From: CFX2 sp014338005
GTDB taxonomy: Bacteria; Chloroflexota; Anaerolineae; Aggregatilineales; Phototrophicaceae
DNA: 64,000 nt
Reading direction: 5' to 3'
NCBI GenBank assembly: GCA_030263555.1
Contig: SZPE01000009.1
Coordinates: 1-64,000 of the forward strand
Shown one piece after another: positions 42,765 through 51,030 of the stretch. The notes beneath the pieces were generated by a model. It was not told the origin of the DNA. It was given only the letters and a program-made list of their open reading frames with translations, and ran no database searches. A program made the translations under genes and the position numbers. Position 1 is the first letter of the stretch, and each line of letters starts with the position of its first letter.

Positions 42765-43765
42765 GTGATAATTTTCTGACCCTTGCGCTGCCGAGCAAAG
42801 GCGCAATTGCCGACCCAACGCTCAATTTTTTGCGCGACTGCGGCCTGCGCGTCGAAAAACCGAACCAGCGCCAGTACATCGGCCTGATGCCGGCAATGCC
42901 CAACGTTGCCATCCTGTTCCAGCGGGTCAACGATGTGCTTTATAAAGTGGCCGACGGCACAGTGCCGGTCGGCATAACCGGGCTGGATGTCGTTCACGAA
43001 CATCCGCACCAGGATGTGCTGGTTATTCATGACGGCCTGGGTTATGGGCATTGCAGCCTGGTGGTGGCCGTACCCGAAACATGGGCAGATGTAGACAGCC
43101 TGCTTGACCTGGCGGACATCGCGCTTGATTTTCGAGAGAACCACCGGCAGACTCTTCGGATTGCGACCAAATACCCCACGCTTACGCGGCAGTTTTTCCA
43201 CAACCAGGGAATCCATCATTTCACGCTCGTTAATGCTGAAGGCGCTATCGAGGCAGCGCCGACGCTCGGTTATGCCGACATCATCGTGGACGTGACACAA
43301 ACCGGCACGACGCTGCGCGAGAACCATCTAAAAGTTCTGCCGGATGGTATCATCATCGAATCGCAGGCGTGTTTGGTCGGCAACCGCCGCATACTGCGTG
43401 AAAAACCAGCGATGCTGAACACCCTAAGAGGGCTACTGGAATATATTGACGGCGCCTTAATCGGGCGGAACTGCTATCAGCTAACGGCCAATATCCAGGG
43501 AGATGACGCCGAGTCGGTCGCCCGGAAAGTCGCCGGCAATCCGGTCACACAGGGTTTGCAGGGGCCTACCATCGCGCCGATCTATGGCACACAGCCGGAC
43601 AGCCGGTGGCACACAGTCACAGTCATCGTTTCCGGCAAAAAACTGCTGGAGGCAGTCGAGTACCTGCGAGATATCGGCGGGATGCAGACCGTCGTCACGC
43701 CGGTGCGTTATGTTTTTATGGAACAGTCGCCGACGTTCGCGCGGCTGCTGGAGGCGCTGCGTTAG
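42761..43765 (+). CDS. hisG: ATP phosphoribosyltransferase HisG, with C-terminal extension
   Basis: First enzyme of histidine biosynthesis (ATP + PRPP to phosphoribosyl-ATP). The 334-residue protein begins LTLALPSKGAIADP and contains GITGLDVV, RIATKYPTLTRQFF and DIIVDVTQTGTTLREN, the catalytic PRPP/ATP-binding blocks. Residues ~235-334 form an extra C-terminal domain (QGLQGPTIAPI, VIVSGKKLLEAVEYLRDIGG), like the regulatory HisG_C domain of long-form HisG. GTG start overlaps hisZ. Its presence with HisZ is unexpected because HisZ normally pairs with short HisG. Confidence 0.93.
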   Translation: MSDNFLTLALPSKGAIADPTLNFLRDCGLRVEKPNQRQYIGLMPAMPNVAILFQRVNDVLYKVADGTVPVGITGLDVVHEHPHQDVLVIHDGLGYGHCSLVVAVPETWADVDSLLDLADIALDFRENHRQTLRIATKYPTLTRQFFHNQGIHHFTLVNAEGAIEAAPTLGYADIIVDVTQTGTTLRENHLKVLPDGIIIESQACLVGNRRILREKPAMLNTLRGLLEYIDGALIGRNCYQLTANIQGDDAESVARKVAGNPVTQGLQGPTIAPIYGTQPDSRWHTVTVIVSGKKLLEAVEYLRDIGGMQTVVTPVRYVFMEQSPTFARLLEALR

Positions 43766-44991
43766 CGAACTTCTGACGCGACTTCATCCAGTGTGCGGTC
43801 AAGAATGCTGCGTGTACCCTGGCTTTCCGCCCCCATTTCGACCGCCATACACAGGCCAAGCAGGCTGATCTCCGGTGGAAACTTCTCGCCATCGGCCAGA
43901 TTCATGGTCAGGAACGGGCAGCAGAACAACCCCGCTTTGAGGTGTTCCCGCCAATCATCCCGCAGCCAGCCGCGCCGACGCAGATCGGACAAAAGCGGAA
44001 GCAGGACACGCTCGATTTTACTGCGGAAAAACATCTCTCGAACGGGATGCAGAGGATATTCGTACCGCACCTGCCAAACATCCCCATCACGCTTCAGCGT
44101 AATCGGCGTTTGCGCGCATTTTTCGTGGGGGAAATACATCCACATCGCAAAAACATTGTGGAAAAGCGGCTTGACCACATCCAGTAACGGGTGGTGCCGT
44201 CCTGCGAAGGCCGGGTCAAAATACAGCAGCCGGTCCTGCTCAATGAAGATATTGCCGTTGTGGGCATCCCCATGCCCGATAATTGAGGGGCCGGCCTGAG
44301 CGAGATTAAGCAGCCGCGTCGCCCGCTCGATAATTGTCCGCAGATTGTCCGAATAAACCTGGTCGTTGATAATCCACCGGATGGCAAAAAGGTCGCTGAT
44401 GACAATTTCGCCGCCGGGTAGGTTGATCGCCGCTGTATCCGCATAAAAGCGGGATAAGCGCCCTCCGACCAGACGATGATAAAACAACTGGTGAACAGGC
44501 GCTTTCGCGGCTGCCGAAGCCGTTTGCGGCTGCAAGGTGGCGCGATAAATACCGATCAGATCATCATCTGCCGTCTGCTGCGCGCGGGTTAACGCTCGAA
44601 GCATGTCCGGCTGCTGACCGTTTTCAATCGCCCAAGCCGTGTCAAAAACCGACGGCGCGCCAACGATTTCATAGACCAGAAATTGTCTGCCGGCTTCGGT
44701 GGAACTGAAAATCGGCTGAATGACCGGATAACCGGCTTCGGCCAGCAGCGCCGCATTGTAGTATTCCCCGATCACCGTGTCGGATTCGGTATGAGTTTTG
44801 AAAAAATACCGGCGGCCATCGGCCAGTGTTAGGAAGCCGTTGAACGAATTCAGCGATACAGCCAGCGGACGCAGTTCGACCGCCATGACATCGGGTGAAT
44901 AGACTTCCCGCACAAAAGACAGGAGCAGAGCTTCCGCCTCGCTTCTGTCTCGAAACTGCATCTGCTGAATCGTTTGAAGCCGATCGTTCAT
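43762..44991 (-). CDS. APH-family phosphotransferase-like protein
   Basis: Kinase-fold protein of 409 residues. The N-terminal lobe has RRYFFKTHTESD (Lys-like position) and the C-terminal lobe has the APH catalytic loop IGHGDAHNGNIF and the metal-binding FDPAF motif, so phosphotransfer is likely. The substrate is unknown; homoserine/choline/aminoglycoside-type small molecules are typical in this superfamily. It overlaps hisD by 4 bases (ATGA) and hisG tail-to-tail by 4 bases. Coupling to hisD suggests a role near histidine metabolism, but this is inference only. Confidence 0.82.
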   Translation of the reverse strand: MNDRLQTIQQMQFRDRSEAEALLLSFVREVYSPDVMAVELRPLAVSLNSFNGFLTLADGRRYFFKTHTESDTVIGEYYNAALLAEAGYPVIQPIFSSTEAGRQFLVYEIVGAPSVFDTAWAIENGQQPDMLRALTRAQQTADDDLIGIYRATLQPQTASAAAKAPVHQLFYHRLVGGRLSRFYADTAAINLPGGEIVISDLFAIRWIINDQVYSDNLRTIIERATRLLNLAQAGPSIIGHGDAHNGNIFIEQDRLLYFDPAFAGRHHPLLDVVKPLFHNVFAMWMYFPHEKCAQTPITLKRDGDVWQVRYEYPLHPVREMFFRSKIERVLLPLLSDLRRRGWLRDDWREHLKAGLFCCPFLTMNLADGEKFPPEISLLGLCMAVEMGAESQGTRSILDRTLDEVASEVR

Positions 44992-46301
44992 GCAAGGCCG
45001 ATGATGCTGTTACGTTTGCGGATCGCCATCGCGTGGGCGGGAAAATCCTCATAATCGGCCAGCGTCGTTGTGACCCCCTGCAAACGCATATACCCCTCGC
45101 GGGATAGATACCCCACACCGCTTCGTTTCAGGAAGTCCAACACGCTGACCGACGAAAAACTTTTGGCAAAACCACCGGTCGGCAGGATGGCATTCAGCCC
45201 CAGGCAGTAATTCGCCGTCGGGATAGGGGTCAGCGGGCCAAGCAGAATTTCGCCGGCATTTTTGATTTTGTTGAGCGTGACGAATGGTTCGGCGGTCAGC
45301 ACTTCAAGATGCTCCGGCGCGTAATCGTTGACGAACTGGATCGATTCGTCAAGGCTGCTCGTCAGCAGCACGCCGCCGTAGTTCGACAGCACATTTTTGA
45401 TAAATCCCTGCCGCCACTCAGGCAGCTCGGCGATATAACCTGGCAGCAGTTCCAGCGCGCGCTCCGCGACCTCGCGGCTGTGCGTGACCAGGATGGCTGC
45501 CGAGTCCGGGCCGTGTTCCGCTTCAACCAGCAAATCGAGCGCCGCCAGACGCGGGTCAGTGTGTTCGTCGGCCAGGATGATTGACTCGCTTGGGCCGGCG
45601 GGCAGCCCGACATCCGCCACACCGTACAGCAGCCGCTTGGCCGCCGAAACATAACTGCTGCCCGGCCCGATGATCTTCTGCACGCGCGGCAGCGTTTGCG
45701 TGCCATACGCCAGCGCGGCCACCGCCTGCATACCGCCGACAACATATACTTCGTCCACGCCGCAGATTTCCGCCGCCACCAGCGAAGCCGCATCGGCTTT
45801 ACCTTCCGGGTTTGGCGGTGTCACCACCACCACGCGCGGCACGCCGGCCACTTTGGCCGGTACGGCCAGCATCAGCATGACCGATGGAAATGCCCCTTTG
45901 CCGCGCGGCACATATAATCCCGCACTGGCAACGGGGGAAACTTTCTCTCCGGCCATAATACCCGGCTGCACTTCGACAAACCACAGCGGTTCGGGCATCT
46001 GTTCCTCGTGAAAACGGCGGATATTATCGTGCGCCTGTTGGATGGCGTCAATAACATCATGGCTTAAGGCCGACCGCGCTTGTGTGAAGTCCTGAGGGCT
46101 TGCCCGCAGTTGATCGGCAGTGAAGCCTGCGGCATCAAACCGGCGCGTATAATCCACAACGGCGGCGTCGCCTTCCACCTGTACCCGATTGATGACTTCC
46201 TGCGCCAGCGGCAGCAGGTCTCGAATGTCGGTCTCGGCGCGCCGCATGATCTTGGTTAGCTGATCCGGTGCTAACCGGCTGTATTCCCAGAACTGGATCA
46301 T
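44988..46301 (-). CDS. hisD: Histidinol dehydrogenase
   Basis: NAD- and zinc-dependent enzyme that oxidises L-histidinol to L-histidine in two steps. The 437-residue protein has the family signature IIGPGSSYVSAAKRLL, VGLPAGPSESIILAD, and zinc/substrate ligands in LDLLVEAEHGPDSAAILVT. Further blocks are YVPRGKGAFPSVMLM and the ending GYLSREGYMRLQ. ATG start at 46301. It is transcribed towards hisZG on the opposite strand, so the his genes here are split into two convergent units; hisB, C, A, F, H, I are not in the window. Confidence 0.95.
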   Translation of the reverse strand: MIQFWEYSRLAPDQLTKIMRRAETDIRDLLPLAQEVINRVQVEGDAAVVDYTRRFDAAGFTADQLRASPQDFTQARSALSHDVIDAIQQAHDNIRRFHEEQMPEPLWFVEVQPGIMAGEKVSPVASAGLYVPRGKGAFPSVMLMLAVPAKVAGVPRVVVVTPPNPEGKADAASLVAAEICGVDEVYVVGGMQAVAALAYGTQTLPRVQKIIGPGSSYVSAAKRLLYGVADVGLPAGPSESIILADEHTDPRLAALDLLVEAEHGPDSAAILVTHSREVAERALELLPGYIAELPEWRQGFIKNVLSNYGGVLLTSSLDESIQFVNDYAPEHLEVLTAEPFVTLNKIKNAGEILLGPLTPIPTANYCLGLNAILPTGGFAKSFSSVSVLDFLKRSGVGYLSREGYMRLQGVTTTLADYEDFPAHAMAIRKRNSIIGLA

Positions 46302-46343
46302 CGCGTACTGCTCCTCGTTATGATGATCGGCTGTGTAGGCTGA

Positions 46344-47552
46344 CTAAGACTGAGGCACGACCCGCTGCTCGTCAATGATGAACGACCGCCGCCGGCTGCC
46401 GTCCCAGCGGATGTCGGGAATAAGAATATCCTGCTTCTCCATGATGCGGGCTTTGTGCTGTAACAGGTCTTGAAGCATGATTCGAACCTCGGCGCGGACA
46501 TCGTGTGTTGGCTGGTAGCCCAGGTTTATCAGATGGTTTCGGTCGGGGTTGTAGTAGTGTTTATCCTGTTCTGTGCGGGGATTATCGTAGTGATGAACCT
46601 CGACATTCAGCCCGATTTCGCTGCCGACTTCCTGCACCAGATAGGCCAGTTCCTCTACGGTATAACATTCTTCGAATTGATTAAAAACCCGGTACTCGCC
46701 TGCTTGGGGCGGGTTTTCAATCGTGATGGTTAAACACTGCATCGAGTCCCGCAGGGGCAAAAAGCCGCGCGTCTGCCCGCCGCGCCCGTACAGTGTAAGC
46801 GGGTGGCCGATAACCGCCTGGCAGCAGAAGCGATTCACCGCCGTGCCGAAACACTGGTCGAAGTCCAGCCGGCTTCGTAAAACCAGGTCTTCGCCCATCT
46901 CATCTATCCGCGTACCGAACACCACACCCTGCATGATATCGGTCGCCCGCAGCCCCCAGATGCGGCAGGCGAACATGGTGTTGTTCGAGTCGTGGACTTT
47001 ACTCCAGTGGTAAAAGCTGCCGGCCTGACGCGGGAACGGCAGGACATCCTTTCGCCCACGAAATTCGACCTCAAAAAACCCTTCGGGAATATCCACATTC
47101 GGCGTCCCGTACTCGCCCATTGTTCCCAGTTTGATGAGATGCGCCTGCGGGCAGGCCTCTTTGATAGCCCACAGCACATTTAAGCTGCCGATAACGTTAT
47201 TATGCTGGGTGAAGGCGGCATGAGCCTGGTCTATCATCGAATACGGCGCGGACGGCATTTCGGCAAAGTGAACAATCGCATCCGGCTGAAAATCCGCCAG
47301 GAACGATTTGAGAAACGTATAATCCAGCAGATCACCTTCACGGAAAAGAATATCTGTGCCATAACGGGCGCGGAACGCCGCTAACCGCTCTGGCATACTA
47401 TAGACCGGGATGGCACTATGGCTGCCCACCTCTTCGACCCACTGCCGCCTGTAGAACGTGTCGTTTCCGGCGACCTTGTGACCACGCGCGACCAGATATT
47501 GAGCCAACGCCCATCCCAGATAGCCATCAATTCCCGCAATAAAAACTTTCAC
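46344..47552 (-). CDS. sqdB: UDP-sulfoquinovose synthase SqdB-like
   Basis: Extended SDR-family enzyme of 402 residues. The NAD-binding start MKVFIAGIDGYLGWALA is followed by the SQD1/SqdB-specific blocks SAPYSMIDQAHAAFTQHNN, KLGTMGEYGTPNVDIPEG, AGSFYHWSKVHDSNN (catalytic Tyr/Lys) and GVVFGTRIDE, then GRGGQTRGFLPLRDS and EYRVFNQF. These match the plant/cyanobacterial enzyme that makes UDP-sulfoquinovose from UDP-glucose and sulfite for sulfolipid SQDG. GTG 47552 is preceded by GGAGGG. The sulfoquinovosyl transferase (SqdX/SqdD) is not in the window, so SQDG synthesis is inferred. Confidence 0.9.
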   Translation of the reverse strand: MKVFIAGIDGYLGWALAQYLVARGHKVAGNDTFYRRQWVEEVGSHSAIPVYSMPERLAAFRARYGTDILFREGDLLDYTFLKSFLADFQPDAIVHFAEMPSAPYSMIDQAHAAFTQHNNVIGSLNVLWAIKEACPQAHLIKLGTMGEYGTPNVDIPEGFFEVEFRGRKDVLPFPRQAGSFYHWSKVHDSNNTMFACRIWGLRATDIMQGVVFGTRIDEMGEDLVLRSRLDFDQCFGTAVNRFCCQAVIGHPLTLYGRGGQTRGFLPLRDSMQCLTITIENPPQAGEYRVFNQFEECYTVEELAYLVQEVGSEIGLNVEVHHYDNPRTEQDKHYYNPDRNHLINLGYQPTHDVRAEVRIMLQDLLQHKARIMEKQDILIPDIRWDGSRRRSFIIDEQRVVPQS

Positions 47553-47589
47553 AGGGTATATCCCTCCCAGAAGCCGTTTATCACCGCTT

Positions 47590-47628
47590 AAAAAACCGCA
47601 GCCTGCAAGGAAGCCATACAGGCCGCGG
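47590..47628 (-). terminator. Rho-independent terminator of asd-pheA unit
   Basis: On the minus strand CCGCGGCCTG (47628-47619) pairs with CAGGCTGCGG (47605-47596, one G-T wobble) around a 13-base loop and is followed by TTTTTT (47595-47590), 7 bases after the asd stop. Confidence 0.9.
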
Positions 47629-47634
47629 CGTGTT

Positions 47635-48738
47635 TTACTGCGCGCTGTAAACAGCAGTAGCCGGTTGAAAGTCTGCCAGGTAGCCGGTTACAGCCAGCAG
47701 TTCTGCGTTCAGGATGCTGCATCCCGCCGCGCCGCGAATCGTATTATGTGAAAGCGCGGCGAATTTATAGCCCAGCAGCGCGCACTCGCGCAGACGACCT
47801 ACGGATGTCGCCATGCCATTCCCGGCATTTCGGTCGCGGCGGCTCTGGGGACGGTCAATCTGTGGGAGATACTGCACCGGCTTTTCGGGCGCACTCGGAA
47901 GCTGCGGCACCGGCTCCGGCCCCCGGAACGTTTCCCACGCTTCGATGATTTCCACCATCGTTGGGCGCGCCGCCAGTTCTACCGACACATTAACGAGATG
48001 CCCATCCACGACCGGGACGCGGTTACACGCCGCGCTGACAGCCGCATCCAGCCATACGATGCTGTCTCCATCAAGTGCGCCAAGCATCTTCAGCGGCTCT
48101 GTTTCGAGTTTATCCTCATCACCGCTGACGTAGGGGATGATATTGTCGAGAATGTCCAGCGAAGCCACGCCGGGATAGCCTGCCCCGCTGATCGCCTGGG
48201 CGCTGACGACAAAAATTCGTTTGATGCCAAACTGTCGCAGCGGCGCCAGCGCCATCACCACCGGCATGGCCGTACAGTTGGAATTGGCGATGATCGCGCC
48301 GGTCGTCCAGCCGCGTTTTTCGCGCTGGATGTCCACCAGCCGCACATGCTCAGCATTAGCCTCCGGCAGCAGCAGCGGCACGTCCACAACCATCCGGTTG
48401 GCCGAGGCATTGGTGCAGACGACATGCCCGGCAGCGGCCAGTTCGATTTCGCGGGTTTCCGCCGCTTCTTTAGGCAGAGCCGAAAAAACCAGCGGTGAAG
48501 TTAAAGCCGCTTCCAGCGGTTTGACGATCAGGTTAGCTGCCGACTCCGGCGCGCTGCCGTCCAGCACCCAATTTACAGCTTCGCCATACGGGCGCGAGGC
48601 GCTCCGGCTTGAGCCGACCACTTCGGCGACACGAAACCAGGGATGGTTTTCCAGCAGTTGAATGAACCGCTGGCCGACGGCGCCGGTCGCGCCAAGTACC
48701 GCTACATCGAGTTTGCGAGGATGTTCCCTATTAACCAT
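47635..48738 (-). CDS. asd: Aspartate-semialdehyde dehydrogenase (archaeal/fungal-type)
   Basis: Makes aspartate semialdehyde, the branch point to lysine, threonine, methionine and diaminopimelate. The 367-residue protein has the NADP-binding LGATGAVGQRFIQLL, the active-site Cys in NSNCTAMP and the VSAQAISGAGYPGV and SAACNRVPVVDGHLVN blocks, typical of the archaeal/yeast-type enzymes. ATG 48738 sits 6 bases after the pheA stop, with AAGGG upstream. The terminator just downstream closes the pheA-asd unit. Confidence 0.93.
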   Translation of the reverse strand: MVNREHPRKLDVAVLGATGAVGQRFIQLLENHPWFRVAEVVGSSRSASRPYGEAVNWVLDGSAPESAANLIVKPLEAALTSPLVFSALPKEAAETREIELAAAGHVVCTNASANRMVVDVPLLLPEANAEHVRLVDIQREKRGWTTGAIIANSNCTAMPVVMALAPLRQFGIKRIFVVSAQAISGAGYPGVASLDILDNIIPYVSGDEDKLETEPLKMLGALDGDSIVWLDAAVSAACNRVPVVDGHLVNVSVELAARPTMVEIIEAWETFRGPEPVPQLPSAPEKPVQYLPQIDRPQSRRDRNAGNGMATSVGRLRECALLGYKFAALSHNTIRGAAGCSILNAELLAVTGYLADFQPATAVYSAQ

Positions 48739-48744
48739 TTTCCC

Positions 48745-49581
48745 TTAAATCCCTACTGATTGTCCGGTTTTGACAGCAGGATACGAACCCAACATTTTGA
48801 CAAAAGAGGCGCGCTGTACCAACCGTGCCAGCGCCTCCTGGAACACGGCATCCTGCCAGTGTCCTTCGACATCCAGGTAAAAAATAGGCTCCCAGGGGCG
48901 GTTGCGGCGCGGGCGCGACTCGATTTTGGTCAGGTTTAGCCCGCGCGTTGCGAACTCGCCCAGGCAGTCGTACAGCGCCGCCGGACGATGCCGGGTTGCG
49001 AATACCAGCGAAGTTTTGTTGTATTCGGCGCGCGGTGGGTCATCGTGGCCGAGAATAAAAAACCGCGTAAAGTTAAAGGATACATCCTCGATTTCGGTCG
49101 CCAGAATGTCGAGATTATAAAGCTGTCCGGCCAGTTCGCTGGCAATCGCGCCGGTATGAGGGGCGCAGTCCTGCGCCAGATCGTGCGCCGCGCCGGCGGT
49201 ATCGTACCAGGGAACGCCCTTCAGCCCATTTCGTTTGATAAACTGTTCGCATTGTGCCAGCGCCTGTGGATGAGACCGCACGCACTCCAGTTCTTCGAGC
49301 TTTTGGCCGGGCAAAACCAGCAGCGCATGATGCACATGGAGAATAACATCGGCCTGGATACGCAGGTCATAGTCCATCAGCAGTTCGTAAGACTGGCTGA
49401 CGGCGCCGGCCAGCGCATTTTCGACCGGCAGCAGCCCGTATGTAACCTGCCCGGATTGAATAACATTAAACAGGTCGCTTAATGTCTGGCAGGGATAAAC
49501 ATCAACCTCATCGCCAAAGTGCTGCCGGATGGCCTGTTCTGAGTAGGCTCCGTGAATTCCCTGAAAAGCTACCGTAAACAC
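48745..49581 (-). CDS. pheA: Prephenate dehydratase with ACT domain
   Basis: Converts prephenate to phenylpyruvate for phenylalanine synthesis. The 278-residue protein has the PDT domain (~1-180; FQGIHGAYSEQA, YGLLPVENALAGAV, and the catalytic TRF motif in NFTRFFIL). The C-terminal ACT domain (~195-270) carries the phenylalanine-binding ESRP motif (KIESRPRRNRPWEPIFY). No chorismate mutase domain is fused. Start is GTG 49581. It precedes asd by 6 bases, giving a two-gene amino-acid biosynthesis operon. Confidence 0.95.
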   Translation of the reverse strand: MFTVAFQGIHGAYSEQAIRQHFGDEVDVYPCQTLSDLFNVIQSGQVTYGLLPVENALAGAVSQSYELLMDYDLRIQADVILHVHHALLVLPGQKLEELECVRSHPQALAQCEQFIKRNGLKGVPWYDTAGAAHDLAQDCAPHTGAIASELAGQLYNLDILATEIEDVSFNFTRFFILGHDDPPRAEYNKTSLVFATRHRPAALYDCLGEFATRGLNLTKIESRPRRNRPWEPIFYLDVEGHWQDAVFQEALARLVQRASFVKMLGSYPAVKTGQSVGI

Positions 49582-49652
49582 GATGCAGCAGTCCTCGATA
49601 ACCGAAAAACGATAAACAACGCCACAGGGCTTGCAGCGTCAGGACGAGCTAT

Positions 49653-49682
49653 TTGACATTCACCGCCTAAAAATGATAGACT
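49653..49682 (+). promoter_or_regulatory. Sigma70-type promoter of the SufR-like regulator
   Basis: TTGACA (49653-49658), 18-base spacer and TAGACT (49677-49682). The predicted leader to ATG 49815 is about 125 bases and contains the direct repeats at 49755-49800. Confidence 0.65.
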
Positions 49683-49754
49683 TTATTAAGATGGCAGCTA
49701 GCAATATTGACGACTGAAATCACCAGCGCCCGGATTAACATCGGCGGAAGTATA

Positions 49755-49800
49755 ACCTGCAATAAGGCTCGAATCAAGCAGCCCGTTACCTGCAACAAGG
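49755..49800 (+). repeat. Paired 13-bp direct repeat in regulator leader (possible operator)
   Basis: ACCTGCAATAAGG (49755-49767) and ACCTGCAACAAGG (49788-49800) differ by one base and lie 33 bases apart, about three helical turns, in the leader of the SufR-like gene. The spacing fits a protein bound on one face of the DNA. Autoregulation is an inference. Confidence 0.55.
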
Positions 49801-49814
49801 ATGGGTTAGAAGAA

Positions 49815-50450
49815 ATGCAAGAAACACGCCAGCTTATCCTGAATATCCTCCGCGAGCGCGGCGAGGCGACCGTAGATGACATCGTGGCCGACCTGCGTAA
49901 ACGACGTGGAGCCATCACCGCTGTAACCGTGCGTCATCATCTCGCCCGCTTACAGGACGAAAATCTGATAACGACGCCGCAGTTACGTCACCGCAATGCC
50001 CCTGGCCGTCCACAGCATGTTTATGCGCTGACCGAGGCTGCTAAGGAATATTTTCCGAACAACTATAAACCGCTGGCGGCGCACCTCATCGAGCAGATCG
50101 CCGGCCAGCTTCCGCCAAAACAGATTAATGTAATCCTGGAGGGCGTGGCCGACCGTATGGCGAGCGATGCTGCCATTGAGTCAGACCTGCCGCTTCCTGA
50201 CCGGCTGAATGTCGTGGTCGAATACCTGAACCAGCATGGTTATAATGCACGCTGGGAAAAACACCCGGACGGTTATTTGATCCAGACCAATAACTGCCCC
50301 TATCATCACATCGCGGAACATAATCACGCGCTGTGCGATATGGACATGCATTTGATCTCGTCTCTGCTGGGGGTAGTGCCGCGCCTTCAGTCGCGCATGT
50401 CGCGGGGGGACAGCCTGTGCGCCTACCTGGTTCCAAACGGCGGCGGGTAA
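49815..50450 (+). CDS. SufR-like iron-sulfur transcriptional regulator
   Basis: DNA-binding protein of 211 residues. The N-terminal winged HTH (~1-75; ILNILRERGEATVDDIVADL, TAVTVRHHLARLQDENLI, with the wing GRPQHVYALT) is of the DeoR/ArsR-like SufR type. The C-terminal sensor has three Cys: C in NNCPYHH, C 12 residues later in HALCDM and C 27 residues later in DSLCAY, near the C-x12-C-x13-C-x14-C cluster of SufR but with one Cys missing. It is followed by erpA, consistent with Fe-S control. ATG 49815 is preferred over upstream TTG 49707, which would run through the leader repeats. Confidence 0.82.
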   Translation: MQETRQLILNILRERGEATVDDIVADLRKRRGAITAVTVRHHLARLQDENLITTPQLRHRNAPGRPQHVYALTEAAKEYFPNNYKPLAAHLIEQIAGQLPPKQINVILEGVADRMASDAAIESDLPLPDRLNVVVEYLNQHGYNARWEKHPDGYLIQTNNCPYHHIAEHNHALCDMDMHLISSLLGVVPRLQSRMSRGDSLCAYLVPNGGG

Positions 50451-50474
50451 TTTTGATGACAGCAGTCTGTTTAA

Positions 50475-50503
50475 TTGACGCTTCAGGATGACCATGTTAT
50501 AAT
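50475..50503 (+). promoter_or_regulatory. Sigma70-type promoter of the A-type Fe-S carrier gene
   Basis: TTGACG (50475-50480), 17-base spacer and TATAAT (50498-50503), a near-perfect promoter between the SufR-like regulator and erpA. Confidence 0.8.
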
Positions 50504-50548
50504 GGCTAACATCGTCGTCAACAACCAGAAATTGAGGAGATGAATTTG

Positions 50549-50974
50549 ATGGCCGCGAATGAGGAAATTATCACGCAGACCGCTATGTTCGATACGGCAG
50601 TTTTGACCGTAACGCCCGCCGCCGTACAGGTCATTCAAAAACTGCTGGAGCAGCGCGAGATTCCCAACCATGTTCTGCGGGTTTTTGTGTCCGGCGGTGG
50701 CTGCTCCGGTTTGCAGTATGGTATGGCATTCGAGGCCGCTCCCCGTGATTTCGATACGGTGGTTGAAACCGAAGGCGTTCGTCTGGTGGTTGACCCGACG
50801 AGCATCATGTACCTGCAAGGCGCGACGATTGACTATATTGACAGCCTGATGGGCGGCGGGTTCCGTATTGATAATCCCAATGCCGTTTCTTCCTGCGGCT
50901 GCGGCCACTCGTTCAAGACTGCCCACAGCGGCGATGCCGATAACTCCGGCGGCTGTGGAAGTTGCAGTCATTAA
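50549..50974 (+). CDS. erpA: A-type iron-sulfur cluster carrier (ErpA/IscA/HesB)
   Basis: Delivers Fe-S clusters to target proteins. The 141-residue protein has the three cluster-binding cysteines: one in GGGCSGLQYGM and two in SSCGCGHSF. A C-terminal tail adds two further cysteines (GGCGSCSH), beyond the usual family end. ATG 50549 is preferred over ATG 50540 because GAGGAG (50534-50539) is spaced 9 bases from 50549 but directly abuts 50540. It has its own promoter and a strong terminator. The SufR-like regulator is directly upstream and may control it. Confidence 0.92.
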   Translation: MAANEEIITQTAMFDTAVLTVTPAAVQVIQKLLEQREIPNHVLRVFVSGGGCSGLQYGMAFEAAPRDFDTVVETEGVRLVVDPTSIMYLQGATIDYIDSLMGGGFRIDNPNAVSSCGCGHSFKTAHSGDADNSGGCGSCSH

Positions 50975-51002
50975 GCGGTTTTCAACCACGTGTATATTGG
51001 AG

Positions 51003-51029
51003 CGCCCGCCGAACCCCGGCGGGCGTTTT
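51003..51029 (+). terminator. Rho-independent terminator of erpA
   Basis: CGCCCGCCG (51003-51011) pairs with CGGCGGGCG (51017-51025) around AACCC, followed by TTTTA, 29 bases after the erpA stop and just before the stop of the convergent SH3b gene. Confidence 0.92.
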
Positions 51030-51030
51030 A

